This document shows positions 38,801-51,500 of a stretch of 64,000 nt of DNA, piece after piece; position 1 is the first letter of the stretch, and each line of letters opens with the position of its first letter. The notes under the pieces were generated by a model. It saw only the letters and a list, made by a program, of their open reading frames with translations. It ran no database searches and was not told the origin of the DNA. This DNA comes from Euonymus europaeus (Eukaryota; Streptophyta; Magnoliopsida; Celastrales; Celastraceae). The translations under genes and the position numbers were made by a program. The DNA is taken from contig OY756968.1 in the NCBI GenBank assembly GCA_963580455.1, positions 15,965,996 through 16,029,995 on the forward strand, written 5' to 3'.

Positions 38801-39735
38801 CTAGATTATTTCAATGCCAAGACACCAACTTTCTATGACTAATGGACAAAACTATTAAAAGCTCCTCCATAGAGAGAGTTGAGCAACTTCGGACCGACAA
38901 ATTTGCTAGGTGGACAGTTTTTATTATTCTTCTATGCCAAATTTTTTATGTTTAAACTTCCTAGATTATTTCGATTCAAAAACACCAAATTTTTATGAAA
39001 AATGCACAAAACCATTAAAAGCTCGTCCATTGAGAGAGTTGAGCAACTTCAGAACGTCAAAGTTGCTCAGTGTAAACCTTTTATTGTTCTACTATGTCAA
39101 ATTTTATGAGTATGAGCTTCCTAGATTATTTCAATGCCAAAACACCAACTTTCTATGACAAATGGACAAAACCGTTAAAAGCTCCACCATAGAGAGAATT
39201 GAGCAAATTCGGACCGACAAATTTGCTAGGTGGACACTTTTTATTACTCTTCTATGTCAAATTTTTTCGGCGTATAAACTTCCTAGATTATGTCGATTCC
39301 AAAACACCAAATTTCTATGAAAAATGCACAAAACTGTTAAAAGCTCCTCTATTGAAAGAGTTTGAGAAACTTCGGAACATCAAAGTTGCTCAGTGTAAAC
39401 GTTTTATTGTTCTTCTATGTTAAATTTTACGAGTATAAGCTTCCTAGATTATTTCGATGCCAAAACTCCAACTTTCTATGACAAATGTACAAAACCATTA
39501 AAAGCTCCTCCATAGTGAGAGTTGAGCGACTTCGGACCTACAAATTTGCTAGATGGACACTTTTTATTATTCTTCTATGTCAAATTTTTTGCGTATAAAC
39601 TTCCTAGATTATTTCGATTCAAAAACACCAAATTTTTATGAAAAATGCACAAAACCATTAAAAGCTCCTCCATTGAGAGAGTTGAGCAACTTCGGAACAT
39701 CAAAGTTGCTCAGTGTAAACCTTTTATTGTTCTTC
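32848..39735. repeat. 6.893-kb tandem duplication, copy 2
   Basis: Directly abuts copy 1. Even private features are kept, such as the 2-bp shortened CAAAACACAACTTTC (36,894, equivalent to 30,001), CTTCTATTAAAAATG types and TATGTTTAAACTTCC. The match to copy 1 ends near 39,690-39,735, where ACGAGGATAAGC replaces ACGAGTATAAGC and the 963-bp hexamer series begins to dominate. Confidence 0.93.
35934..38500. repeat. 1,283-bp octamer pair (in 6.9-kb copy 2)
   Basis: The same octamer pair as at 29,041-31,606, carried along by the 6.9-kb duplication. The second octamer copy is 1 bp longer here because an extra A is present in the poly-A run after GACAAATG near 38,040. Confidence 0.88.
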
Positions 39736-41870
39736 TATGTCAAATTTTACGAGGATAAGCTTCCTAGATTATTTCAATGCCAAGACACCAACTTTCTATG
39801 ACTAATGGACAAAACTATTAAAAGCTCCTCCATAGAGAGAGTTGAGCAACTTCGGACCGACAAATTTGCTAGGTGGACAGTTTTTATTATTCTTCTATGT
39901 CAAATTTTTTATGTTTAAACTTCCTAGATTATTTCGATTCAAAAACACCAAATTTTTATGAAAAATGCACAAAACCATTAAAAGCTCCTCCATTGAGAGA
40001 GTTGAGCAACTTCAGAACATCAAAGTTGCTCAGTGTAAACCTTTTATTGTTCTTCTATGTCAAATTTTATGAGTATAAGCTTCCTAGATTATTTCAATGC
40101 CAAAACACCAACTTTCTATGACAAATGGACAAAACCGTTAAAAGGTCCACCATAGAGAGAATTGAGCAAATTCGGACCGACAAATTTGCTAGGTGGACAC
40201 TTTTTATTACTCTTCTATGTCAAATTTTTTTGGCGTATAAACTTCCTAGATTATTTCGATTCCAAAACACCAAATTTCTATGTAAAATGCACAAAACCGT
40301 TAAAAGCTCCTCTATTGAGAGAGTTTGAGAAACTTCGGAACATCAAAGTTGCTCAGTGTAAACCTTTTATTGTTCTTCTATGTCAAATTTTACGAGTATA
40401 AGCTTCCTAGATTATTTCGATGCCAAAACTCCAACTTTCTATTTCAAATGTACAAAACCATTAAAAGCTCATCCATAGTGAGAGTTGAGCGACTTCGGAC
40501 CGACAAATTTGCTAGATGGACACTTTTTATTATTCTTCTATGTCAAATTTTTTGCGTATAAACATCCTAGATTATTTCGATTCAAAAACACCAAATTTTT
40601 ATGAAAAATGCACAAAACCATTAAAAGCTCCTCCATTGAGAGAGTTGAGCAACTTCGGAACATCAAAGTTGCTCAGTGTAAACCTTTTATTGTTCTTCTA
40701 TGTCAAATTTTACGAGGATAAGCTTCCTAGATTATTTCAATGCCAAGACACCAACTTTCTATGACTAATGGACAAAACTATTAAAAGCTCCTCCATTGAG
40801 AGAGTTGAGCAACTTCGGACCGACAAAGTTGCTAGGTGGACACTTTTTATTATTCTTCTATGTCAAATTTTTTATTTTTAAACTTCCTAGATTATTTCGA
40901 TTCAAAAACACCAAATTTTTATGAACAATGGACAAAACCATTAAAAGCTCCTCCATTGAGAGAGTTGAGCAACTTTAGAACATCAAAGTTGCTCAGTGTA
41001 AACCTTTTATTGTTCTTCTATGTCAAATTTTATGACTATAAGCTTCCTAGATTATTTCAATGCCAAAACACCAACTTTCTATGACAAATGGACAAAACCG
41101 TTAAAAGCTCCGCCATAGAGAGAATTGAGCAAATTCGGACCGACAAATTTGCTAGGTGGACACTTTTTATTACTCTTCTATGTCAAATTTTTTTGGCGTA
41201 TAAACTTCCTAGATTATTTCCATTCCAAAACACCAAATTTCTATGAAAAATGCACAAAACCGTTAAAAGCTCCTCTATTGAGAGAGTTTGAGAAACTTCG
41301 GAACATCAAAGTTGCTCAGTGTAAACCTTTTATTCTTCTTCTATGTCAAAATTTACGAGTATAAGCTTCCTAGATTATTTCGATGCCAAAACTGCAACTT
41401 TCTATGACAAATGTACAAAACCATTAAAAGCTCCTCCATAGTGAGAGTTGAGCAACTTCGGACCGACAAATTTGCTAGATGGACACTTTTTATTATTCTT
41501 CTATGTCAAATGTTTTGCGTATAAACTTCCTAGATTATTTCGATTCAAAAACACCAAATTTTTATGAAAAATGCACAAAACCATTAAAAGCTCCTCCATT
41601 GAGAGAGTTGAGCAACTTCGGAACATCAAAGTTGCTCAGTGTAAACCTTTTATTGTTCTTCTATGTGAAATTTTACGAGGATAAGCTTCCTAGATTATTT
41701 CAGTGCCAAGACACCAACTTTCTATGACTAATGGACAAAACTATTAAAAGCTCCTCCATAGAGAGAGTTGAGCAACTTCGGACCGACAAATTTGCTAGGT
41801 TGACACTTTTTATTATTCTTCTATGTCAAATTTTTTATGTTTAAACTTCCTAGATTATTTCGATTCCAAA
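38590..41870. repeat. 963-bp hexamer, three full copies and a partial fourth
   Basis: Copies begin at 38,590, 39,553, 40,516 and 41,479, spaced exactly 963 bp. Diagnostic variants are ACGAGGATAAGC, AATGCCAAGACACC, ATGACTAATGGAC and TTTATGTTTAAACTTCC. The fourth copy diverges near 41,870. Copies differ by scattered single bases, e.g. ATAAACATCC at 40,559 and TATTTTTAAACTTCC near 40,872. Confidence 0.92.
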
Positions 41871-42547
41871 ACACCAAATTTCTATTAAAAATGCACAAAA
41901 CTGTTAAAAGCTCCTCCATTGAGAGAGTTGAGCAACTTCGGAACATCAAAGTTGCTCAGTGTAAACCTTTTATTGTTCTTCTATGTCAAATGTTTTGCGT
42001 ATAAACTTCCTAAATTATTTCGATGCCAAAACACCAACTTTCTATGAAAAATGCACAAAACCGTTAAAAGCTTCTCCATTGAGAGGGTTAAGCAACTTCG
42101 GAACATCAAAGTTGCTCTGTGTGAACCTTTTATTGTTCTTCTATGTCAAATTTTACGAGTATAAGCTTCCTAGATTATTTTGATGCCAAAACTCCAACTT
42201 TCTATGACAAATGGACAAAACCGTTAAAAGCTCCTCCACAGAGAGAGTTGAGCAACTTCGAACTGACAAATTTGCTAAGTGCACACTTTTCATTATTCTT
42301 CTATGTCAAATTTTTTGCGTATAAACTTCCTAGATTATTTTGATTCCAAAACACCAAATTTCTATTAAAAATGCACAAAACCATTAAAAGCTCCTCCATT
42401 GAGAGAGTTGAGCAACTTCGGAACGTCAAAGTTGCTCAGTGTAAACCTTTTATTGTTCTTCTATGTCAAATGTTTTGCGTATAAACTTCCTAAATTATTT
42501 CGATGCCAAAACACCAACTTTCTATGAAAAATGCACAAAACCGTTAA

Positions 42548-43580
42548 AAGCTCCTCCATTGAGAGAGTTTGAGAAACTTCGGAACATCAAAGTTGCTCAG
42601 TGTAAACCTTTTATTGTTCTTCTATGTCAAATTTTACGAGTAAAAGCTTCCTAGATTATTTCGATGCCAAAACTCCAACTTTCTATGACAAATGGACAAA
42701 ACCGTTAAAAGCTCCTCCATAGAAAGAGTTGATCAACTTCGGACCGACAAATTTGCTAGGTGGACACTTTTTACAATTCTTCTATGTCAAATTTTTTGAG
42801 TATAAACTTCCTATATTATTTCGATTCCAAAACACCAAACTTCTATGAAAAATGCACAAAACCGTTAAAAGCTCCTCCATTGAGAGAGTTCATCAAATTC
42901 GGAACATCAAAGTTGCTCAGTGTAAACCTTTTATTGTTCTTCTATGTCAAATTTTACGAGTATAAGCTTCCTAGATTAATTCGATGCCAAAACATGAACT
43001 TTCTATGACAAATGGACAAAACCGTTAAAAGCTCCTCCACAGAGAGAGTTGAGCAACTTCGGACCGACAAATTTGCTAGGTGCTCACTTTTCATTATTCT
43101 TCTATGTCAAATTTTTTGCGTATAAACTTCCTAGATTATTTCGATTCCAAAACACCAAATTTCTATTAAAAATGCACAAAACCGTTAAAAGCTCCTCCAT
43201 TGAGAGAGTTGAGCAACTTCGGAACATCAAAGTTGCTCAGTGTAAACCTTTTATTGTTCTTCTATGTCAAATGTTTTGCGTATAAACTTCCTAAATTATT
43301 TCGATGCCAAAACACCAACTTTCTATGAAAAATGCACAAAACCGTTAAAAGCTTCTCCATTGAGAGAGTTGAGCAACTTCGGAACATCAAAGTTGCTCAG
43401 GGTAAACCTTTTATTGTTCTTCTATGTCAAATTTTACGAGTATAAGCTTCCTAGATTCTTTCAATGCCAAAACACCAACTTTCTTTGACAAATGAAAAAA
43501 AATCGTTAAAAGCTCCTCCATAGCGTGAGTTGAGCAACTTCTGACCGACAAATTTGCTAGGCGGACACTTTTTATTATTC
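42548..43580. repeat. Third, partial instance of the 1,283-bp octamer
   Basis: The order of monomer variants (GAGTTTGAGAAAC, then GTTGATCAAC/TTTTTACAATTC, then GAACTTTC, then CTTTTCATTATTC, then TGTTTTGCG, then CTTTGACAAATGAAAAAAAA) repeats that of 29,000-30,000, followed by divergence near 43,580. Confidence 0.75.
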
Positions 43581-43859
43581 TTCTATGTCAAATTTTTTGT
43601 GTATAAACTTCCTAGATTATTTCGATTCAAAAACACCAAATTTCTATGAAAAATGCACAAAACCATTAAAAGCTCCTCCATTGAGAGAGTTGAGCAACTT
43701 CAGAACATCAAAGTTGCTCAGTGTAAACCTTTTATTATTCTTCTATGTAACATTTTACGAGTATAAGCTTCCTAGATTATTTCGATGCCAAAACACCAAC
43801 TTTCTATGACAAATGGACAAAACTGTTAAAAGCTCCTCCATAGAGAGAGTTGAGCAACA

Positions 43860-46050
43860 TCGGACCGTCAAAGTTGCTAGGTAGACACTTTTTATTGTTT
43901 TTCTATGTCAAATTTTTTGCGTATAAACTTCCTTGATTATTTCGATGATAAAACAACAACTTTCTATGACAAATGGACAAAACCGTAAAAAGTTCCTTCA
44001 TAGAGAGAGTTGAGCAACTTCAGACCGTCAAAGGTTCTCGGTGTACTCTTTTTATTGTTCTTCTATGTGAAATTTTACGAGTATATGCTTCCTAAATTAT
44101 TTCGATGAAAAAACACCAACTTTCTATGAAAAATGCACAAAATCATTAAATTATCCACCATAGAGAAAGTTGAGCAACTTCGGACCATCAAAGTTGTTCG
44201 GTGTACACTTTTTATTCTTCTTCTATGTCAAATTTTACGAGTATAAGCTTCCTAGATTATTTCGATGCCAAAACACCAACTTTCTATGACAAATCAAAAT
44301 AACCATTAAAAGCTCCTCCATAGAGAGAGTTGAGCAAATTCGAACCATCAAAGTCGCTCAGTGTACACTTTTTATTGTTCCTCTATGTCAAATTTTTTGA
44401 GTATAAGCTTCCCAGATTATTTCGATGCCAAAACGCCAACTTTCTATCACAAATGGACAAAACCATTAAAAGCTCCTCCATAAGGAGAGTTGAGTAACTT
44501 CGGACAATCAAAGTTGGTCGTTGTACACTTTTTATTGTTCTTCTATGTCAAATTTTTTTGCATAAAAACTTCTTAGATTATTTCGATGCCAAAACACCAA
44601 CTTTCTATTATAAACGGATAAAACTGTTAAAAGCTCCTCCATAGAGAGAGTTGAGGAACTTCAGATCGTCAATGTTGCTCGAAGTACACTTTTTATTGTT
44701 CTTCTATGTTAAATTTTTTGCGTATAAACTTCCTAGATCATTTCGATGACAAAACACCAACTTTTTATGAAAAATGCACAAAACCGTTAAATGATCCTCC
44801 ATAGAGAGAGTTGAGCAACTTCGGACGATCAAAGTTGCTCGGTGTACTCCTTTTATTATTATTCTATGTCAAATTTTACGAGTATAAGCTTCCTAGATTA
44901 TTTCGATGCCAAAACAAAAACTTTTTATGAAAAATGCAAAAAACCATTCAAAGCTCCTCCATAGAGAGAGTTGAGCAACTTCGGACCATCATAGTTGCTC
45001 GGTGTACACTTTTTATTCTTCTTCTATGTCAAATTTTACGAGTATAAGCTTCCTAGATTATTTCGATGCCAAAACACCAACTTTCTATGACAAATCAAAA
45101 TAACCATTAAAAGCTCCTCCATAGAGAGAGTTGAGCAAATTCGAACCATCAAAGTCGCTCAGTGTACACTTTTTATTGTTCCTCTATGTCAAATTTTTTG
45201 AGTATAAGCTTCCCAGATTATTTCGATGCCAAAACGCCAACTTTCTATCACAAATGGACAAAACTGTTAAAAGCTCTTCCATAGAGAGAGTTGAGCAACT
45301 TCGAACCGTCAAAGTTGCTAGGTAGACACTTTTTATTGTTCTTCTATGTCAAATTTTTTGCGTATAAACTTCCTAGATTATTTCGATGCCAAAACAACAA
45401 CTTTCATTGACAAATGGACAAAACCGTAAAAAGTTCCTTCATAGAGAGAGCTGAGCAACTTCGGACCATCAAAGGTTCTCGGTGTACTCTTTTTATTGTT
45501 CTTCTATGTGAAATTTTACGAGTATATGCTTCCTAAATTATTTCGATGAAAAAACACCAGCTTTCTATGAAAAATGCAAAAAATCGTTAAATTATCCACC
45601 ATAGAGAGAGTTGAGCAACTTCGGACCATCAAAGTTGCTCGCTGTACACCTTTTATAGTTCTCATATGTCAAATTTTACGAGTATAAGCTTCCTAGATTA
45701 TTTCGATGTCAAAACACCAACTTTCTATGACAAATCGAAATAACCATTAAAAGCTCCTCCATAGAGAGAGTTGAGCAAATTCGAACCATCAAAGTTGCTC
45801 AGTGTACATTTTTTATTGTTCTTCTATGTTAAATTTTTTTAGTATAAGCTTCCCAGATTATTTCGATGCCAAACGCCAACTTTCTATCACAAATGAACAA
45901 AACCGTTAAAAGCTCTTCCATAGAGAGAGTTGAGTAACTTCGGACCATCAAAGTTGGTCGGTGTACACTTTTTATTGTTCTTCTATGTCAAATTTTTTGC
46001 GTATAAACTTCCTAGATTATTTCGATGCCAAAACACCAAGTTTCTATGAC
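43860..46050. repeat. 1,441-bp multimer, one full and one partial copy
   Basis: GCTAGGTAGACAC at 43,876 recurs at 45,317 (offset 1,441), followed in both by CGTAAAAAGTTCCTTCATAG, GTTCTCGGTGTACTC, GATGAAAAAACACC and TTAAATTATCCACCATAG. Inside copy 1 the block 44,205-44,456 is itself repeated at 45,005-45,256 (offset 800), flanking a tract shared with 49.25 and 50.53 kb. Confidence 0.8.
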
Positions 46051-48469
46051 AAATGGACAAAACCGTTAAAAGTTCCTCTATAGAAAGAGGTGAGGAACTT
46101 CGGACCTTCAAAGTTGCTCTGTGTACAATTATTATTGTTCTTCTATGTGAATTTTTTGAGGAAATGCTTCCTATATTATTTCGATGCCAAAACACCAACC
46201 TTCTACGAAAAAAGAACAAAACCGTTAAAAGCTCCTCCATAGAGAGAGTTGAGCAACTTCGGACCATCAAAGTTGCTCGGTGTACACCTTTTGTTGTTCT
46301 TCTATGTCAAATTTTTTGCGTATACGCTTCTTTGATTATTTCGATGCCAAAACAACAACTTTCTATCACAAATCTACAAAACCGTCAAAAGCTCCTCTAT
46401 GGAGAGAGTTGAGCAACTTCGGACCATAAAAGTTGGTAGGTGTACACCTTTTATTGTTCTTCTATGTCAAATTTTTTAAGTATAAGCTTCGTTGATTATT
46501 TCGATTCCAAAACACCAACTTTCTATCACAAATCGACAAACCGTCAAAAGCTTCTCCACTAGAAGGGTTGGGCAACTTCGGAGCGTAAAAGTTGCTCAGT
46601 GTACAGTTTTTATTGTTCTTCTATGTAAAATTTTACGAGTATAAGCTTCCTAGATTATTTCAATGCCAAAACACCAACTTTCTATGACAAATGGACAAAA
46701 CCGTTAAAAGCTCCTCCATAGAGAGAGTAGAGCAACTTCGGACCGTCAAAGTTGCTAGATGGACACTTTTTATTGTTCTTCTATGTCAAATTTTTTGCGT
46801 ATAAACTTTCTAGATTATTTCGATGCCAAAACACCAACTTTCTATGAAAAATGCACAAAGCCGTTAAAAGCTCCTCTATAGAGAGAGTTGAACAACTTCG
46901 GACCATGAAAATTGCTCGGTGTACACCTTTTATTGTTGTTCTATGTCAATTTTTTCGAGTATAAGCTTCCTAGATTATTTCAAAGCCAAAACACCAACTT
47001 TCTATGAAAAATGGACAAAACCGTTAATAGTACCTCCATAGAGAGAGTTGAGCAACTTCGGACCATCAAAGTTGCTTGGTGTACACTTTTTATTGAAAGA
47101 AAAGTCAAATTTTATGAGTATAGGCTTCCTAGGTTATTTCGATCCCAAAACATTAACCTTTTATGAAAAATGCACAAAACCGTTAAAAGCTCCTTCATAG
47201 AGAGAGTTGCGCAAATTCGAACCATTAAAATTGCTCGGTGTACACCTTTTATTGTTCTTCCATGTCAAAGTTTTCGAGTATAAGCTTCCTAGATTATTTC
47301 GATGCCAAAACAACAACTTTCTATGACAAATGCACAAAACGGTTAAAATCTCCTCCATAGAGAGAGTTGCGCAAATACGAACCATCAAAGTTGCACGGTA
47401 TACAATTTTTATTGTTCCTCTAAGTCAAATTTTTTGAGTATAAGCTTCCTAGATTATTTCGATGCCAAAACGCCAACTTTCTATGACAAATGGACAAAAC
47501 CGTTAAAAGCTCCTGCATACAGAGAGTTGAGTAACTTCGGGCCATCAATGTTGGTCAGTGTACACTTTTAATTTTCTTCTCTGTCAAATTTTTTGCGTAT
47601 ATACATCTTAGATTATTTCGATGCCAAAACACTAACTTTCTATGAAAAATGCACAAAAGCGTTAAAACTTCCTCCATAGAGAGAGTTGAGCAACTTCGGA
47701 CTATCAAAGTTGCTCGCTCTACACTTTTTCTTGTTCTTCTATGTGAAATTTTATGAGTATAAACTTCCAAGATTATTTCGATGCCAAAACACCAACATTT
47801 ATGAAAAATGCAAAAAACCGTTAAATGATCCTCCATAGAGAGTGTTGAGCAACTTCAGACTATCAAAGTTGCTCGGTGTACACCTTTTATTGTTCTTCTA
47901 TGTCAAATTTTACAAGTATAAGCTTTCTAGATTATTTTGATGCCAAAACAACAACTTTCTATGACAAATCGACGAAACCATTCAAAGCTCCTCCATAGAG
48001 GTAATTGAGCAACTTCGAACCATCATAGTTGCTCGGTGTACAATTTTTATTGTTATTCTATCTCAAATTTTACGGGTATAAGCTTCCTAGATTATTTCGA
48101 TGCCAAAACACTAACTTTTTATGAAAAATACACAAAATCGTTAAATGATCCTCCATAGAGAGAGTTGAGCATTTTCGGACGATCAAAGTTTTTCGGTGTA
48201 CTCCTTTTATTATTCTTCTATGTCAAATTTTACGCGTATAAGCTTCCTAGATTATTTCGATGCTAAAACACCAACTTTTTATGAAAAATGCACAAAACCG
48301 TTAAATGATCCTCCATAGAGAGAGTTGAGCAACTTCGGACTATCAAAGTTGCTTGGTGTACACCTTTTATTGTTCTTCTATGTCAAATTTTACGAGTATA
48401 AGCTTTCTAGATTATTTCGATGCCAAAACAGCAACTTTCTATGACAAATCGACGAAACCATTCAATGCT

Positions 48470-51400
48470 CCTCCATAGAGAGAGTTGCGCAATTTCGGAC
48501 CATCATAGTTGCTCGGTGTACAATTTTTATTGTTATTCTATGTCAAATTTTACGGGTATAAGCTTCCTAGATTATTTCGATGCCAAAACACCAACTTTCT
48601 ATGACAAATCGAAATAACCATTAAAAGCTCCTCCATAGAGAGAGTTGAGCAAATTCGAAGCATCAAAGTTGCTCGGTGTACACTTTTTATTTTTCTTCTA
48701 TGTCAAATTTTTTGAGTATAAGCTTCCTAGATTATTTCAATACCAAAACGCCAACTTTCTATGATAAATGGACAAAGCCATTAAAAACACCTCCATAGGG
48801 AGAGTTGAGCAACTTCGGACTATCAATGTTGCTCGGTATAGACCTTTTATTATTCTTCTATGTCAAATTTTACGAGTATAAGCTTTATAGATTATTTCGA
48901 TTCCAAAACTGCAACTTTCTATGACAAATCGACGAAACCATTCAAAGCTCCTCCATAGAGAGAGTTGAGCAATTTCGGACCATCATAGTTGCTCGGTGTA
49001 CAATTTTTATTGTTATTCTATGTCAAATTTTACGGGTATAAGCTTCCTAGATTATTTCGATGCCAAAACACAAACATTCTATGACAAATCAAAATAATCA
49101 TTAAAAGCTCCTCCATAGAGAGAGTTGAGCAGATTCGAACCATCAAAGTTGCTCGGTGTACACTTTTCATTGTTCCTCTATGTCAATTTTTTTGAGTATA
49201 AGCTTCCTAGATTATTTCGATACAAAACGCCAACTTTCTATGACAAATGGACAAAACCATTAAAAGCTCCTCCATAAGGAGAGTTGAGTAACTTCGGACA
49301 ATCAAAGTTGGTCGTTGTACACTTTTTATTGTTCTTCTATGTCAAATTTTTTTGCATAAAAACTTCTTAGATTATTTCGATGCCAAAACACCAACTTTCT
49401 ATTATAAACGGATAAAACTGTTAAAAGCTCCTCCATAGAGAGAGTTGAGGAACTTCAGATCGTCAATGTTGCTCGAAGTACACTTTTTATTGTTCTTCTA
49501 TGTTAAATTTTTTGCGTATAAACTTCCTAGATCATTTCGATGACAAAACACCAACTTTTTATGAAAAATGCACAAAACCGTTAAATGATCCTCCATAGAG
49601 AGAGTTGAGCAACTTCGGACGATCAAAGTTGCTCGGTGTACTCCTTTTATTATTATTCTATGTCAAATTTTACGAGTATAAGCTTCCTAGATTATTTCGA
49701 TGCCAAAACAAAAACTTTTTATGAAAAATGCAAAAAACCATTCAAAGCTCCTCCATAGAGAGAGTTGAGCAACTTCGGACCATCATAGTTGCTCGGTGTA
49801 CAATTTTTATTGTTATTCTATGTCAAATTTTACGGGTATAAGCTTCCTAGATTATTTCGATGCCAAAACACCAACTTTCTATGACAAATCGAAATAACCA
49901 TTAAAAGCTCCTCCATAGAGAGAGTTGAGCAAATTCGAAGCATCAAAGTTGCTCGGTGTACACTTTTTATTTTTCTTCTATGTCAAATTTTTTGAGTATA
50001 AGCTTCCTAGATTATTTCAATACCAAAACGCCAACTTTCTATGATAAATGGACAAAGCCATTAAAAACACCTCCATAGGGAGAGTTGAGCAACTTCGGAC
50101 TATCAATGTTGCTCGGTATAGACCTTTTATTATTCTTCTATGTCAAATTTTACGAGTATAAGCTTTATAGATTATTTCGATGCCAAAACTGCAACTTTCT
50201 ATGACAAATCGACGAAACCATTCAAAGCTCCTCCATAGAGAGAGTTGAGCAATTTCGGACCATCATAGTTGCTCGGTGTACAATTTTTATTGTTATTCTA
50301 TGTCAAATTTTACGGGTATAAGCTTCCTAGATTATTTCGATGCCAAAACACAAACATTCTATGACAAATCAAAATAATCATTAAAAGCTCCTCCATAGAG
50401 AGAGTTGAGCAGATTCGAACCATCAAAGTTGCTCGGTGTACACTTTTCATTGTTCCTCTATGTCAATTTTTTTGAGTATAAGCTTCCTAGATTATTTCGA
50501 TACAAAACGCCAACTTTCTATGACAAATGGACAAAACCATTAAAAGCTCCTCCATAAGGAGAGTTGAGTAACTTCGGACAATCAAAGTTGGTCGTTGTAC
50601 ACTTTTTATTGTTCTTCTATGTCAAATTTTTTTGCATAAAAACTTCTTAGATTATTTCGATGCCAAAACACCAACTTTCTATTATAAACGGATAAAACTG
50701 TTAAAAGCTCCTCCATAGAGAGAGTTGAGGAACTTCAGATCGTCAATGTTGCTCGAAGTACACTTTTTATTGTTCTTCTATGTTAAATTTTTTGCGTATA
50801 AACTTCCTAGATCATTTCGATGACAAAACACCAACTTTTTATGAAAAATGCACAAAACCGTTAAATGATCCTCCATAGAGAGAGTTGAGCAACTTCGGAC
50901 GATCAAAGTTGCTCGGTGTACTCCTTTTATTATTATTCTATGTCAAATTTTACGAGTATAAGCTTCCTAGATTATTTCGATGCCAAAACAAAAACTTTTT
51001 ATGAAAAATGCAAAAAACCATTCAAAGCTCCTCCATAGAGAGAGTTGAGCAACTTCGGACCATCATAGTTGCTCGGTGTACAATTTTTATTGTTATTCTA
51101 TGTCAAATTTTACGGGTATAAGCTTTCTAGATTATTTCGATGCCAAAACACCAACTTTCTATGACAAATCGAAATAACCATTAAAAGCTCCTCCATAGAG
51201 AGAGTTGAGTAAATTCGAAGCATCAAAGTTGCTCGGTGTACACTTTTTATTGTTCCTCTAAGTCAAATTTTTTGAGTATAAGCTTCCTAGATTATTTCAA
51301 TACCAAAACGCCAACTTTCTATGATAAATGGAAAACCATTAAAAGCACCTCCATAGGGAGAGTTGAGCAACTTCGGACTATCAATGTTGCTCGGTGTAGA

Positions 51401-51500
51401 CCTTTTATTATTCTTCTATGTCAAATTTTACGAGTATAAGCTTTCTAGATTATTTCAATGCCAAAACTGCAACTTTCTATGACAAATCGATAAAACCATT
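48470..51500. repeat. 1,280-bp octamer, two full copies and a partial third
   Basis: 48,470-49,749 and 49,750-51,029 are nearly identical at exactly 1,280 bp; I saw only a few differences (GCGCAATTTC against GAGCAACTTC at 48,487, and TTCCAAAACT against TGCCAAAACT at 48,901). A third copy starts at 51,030 and degenerates after about 51,430. Markers are ACGGGTATAAGC, TAAAAACACCTCC, GGTATAGACC, ATACAAAACGCC and CATAAGGAGAG. Confidence 0.9.

Larger units (their letters stand above)
22036..43850. repeat. A/B dimer domain of the satellite (320-bp unit)
   Basis: Two monomer types alternate. Type A has CCGACAAATTTGCTAGGTGG, TTTTTTGCGTATAAACTTCC, GATTCCAAAACACCAAATTT and GAAAAATGCAC. Type B has CATCAAAGTTGCTCAGTG, TAAACCTTTTATTG, ACGAGTATAAGCTTCC and GACAAATGGAC. 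Corresponding positions recur every 320 bp (e.g. 22,564, 22,884; 24,644, 24,964). The HindIII site survives only in B. The domain contains the 6.9-kb duplication, octamers and hexamers listed separately. It grades into other monomer mixtures at both ends. Confidence 0.95.
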
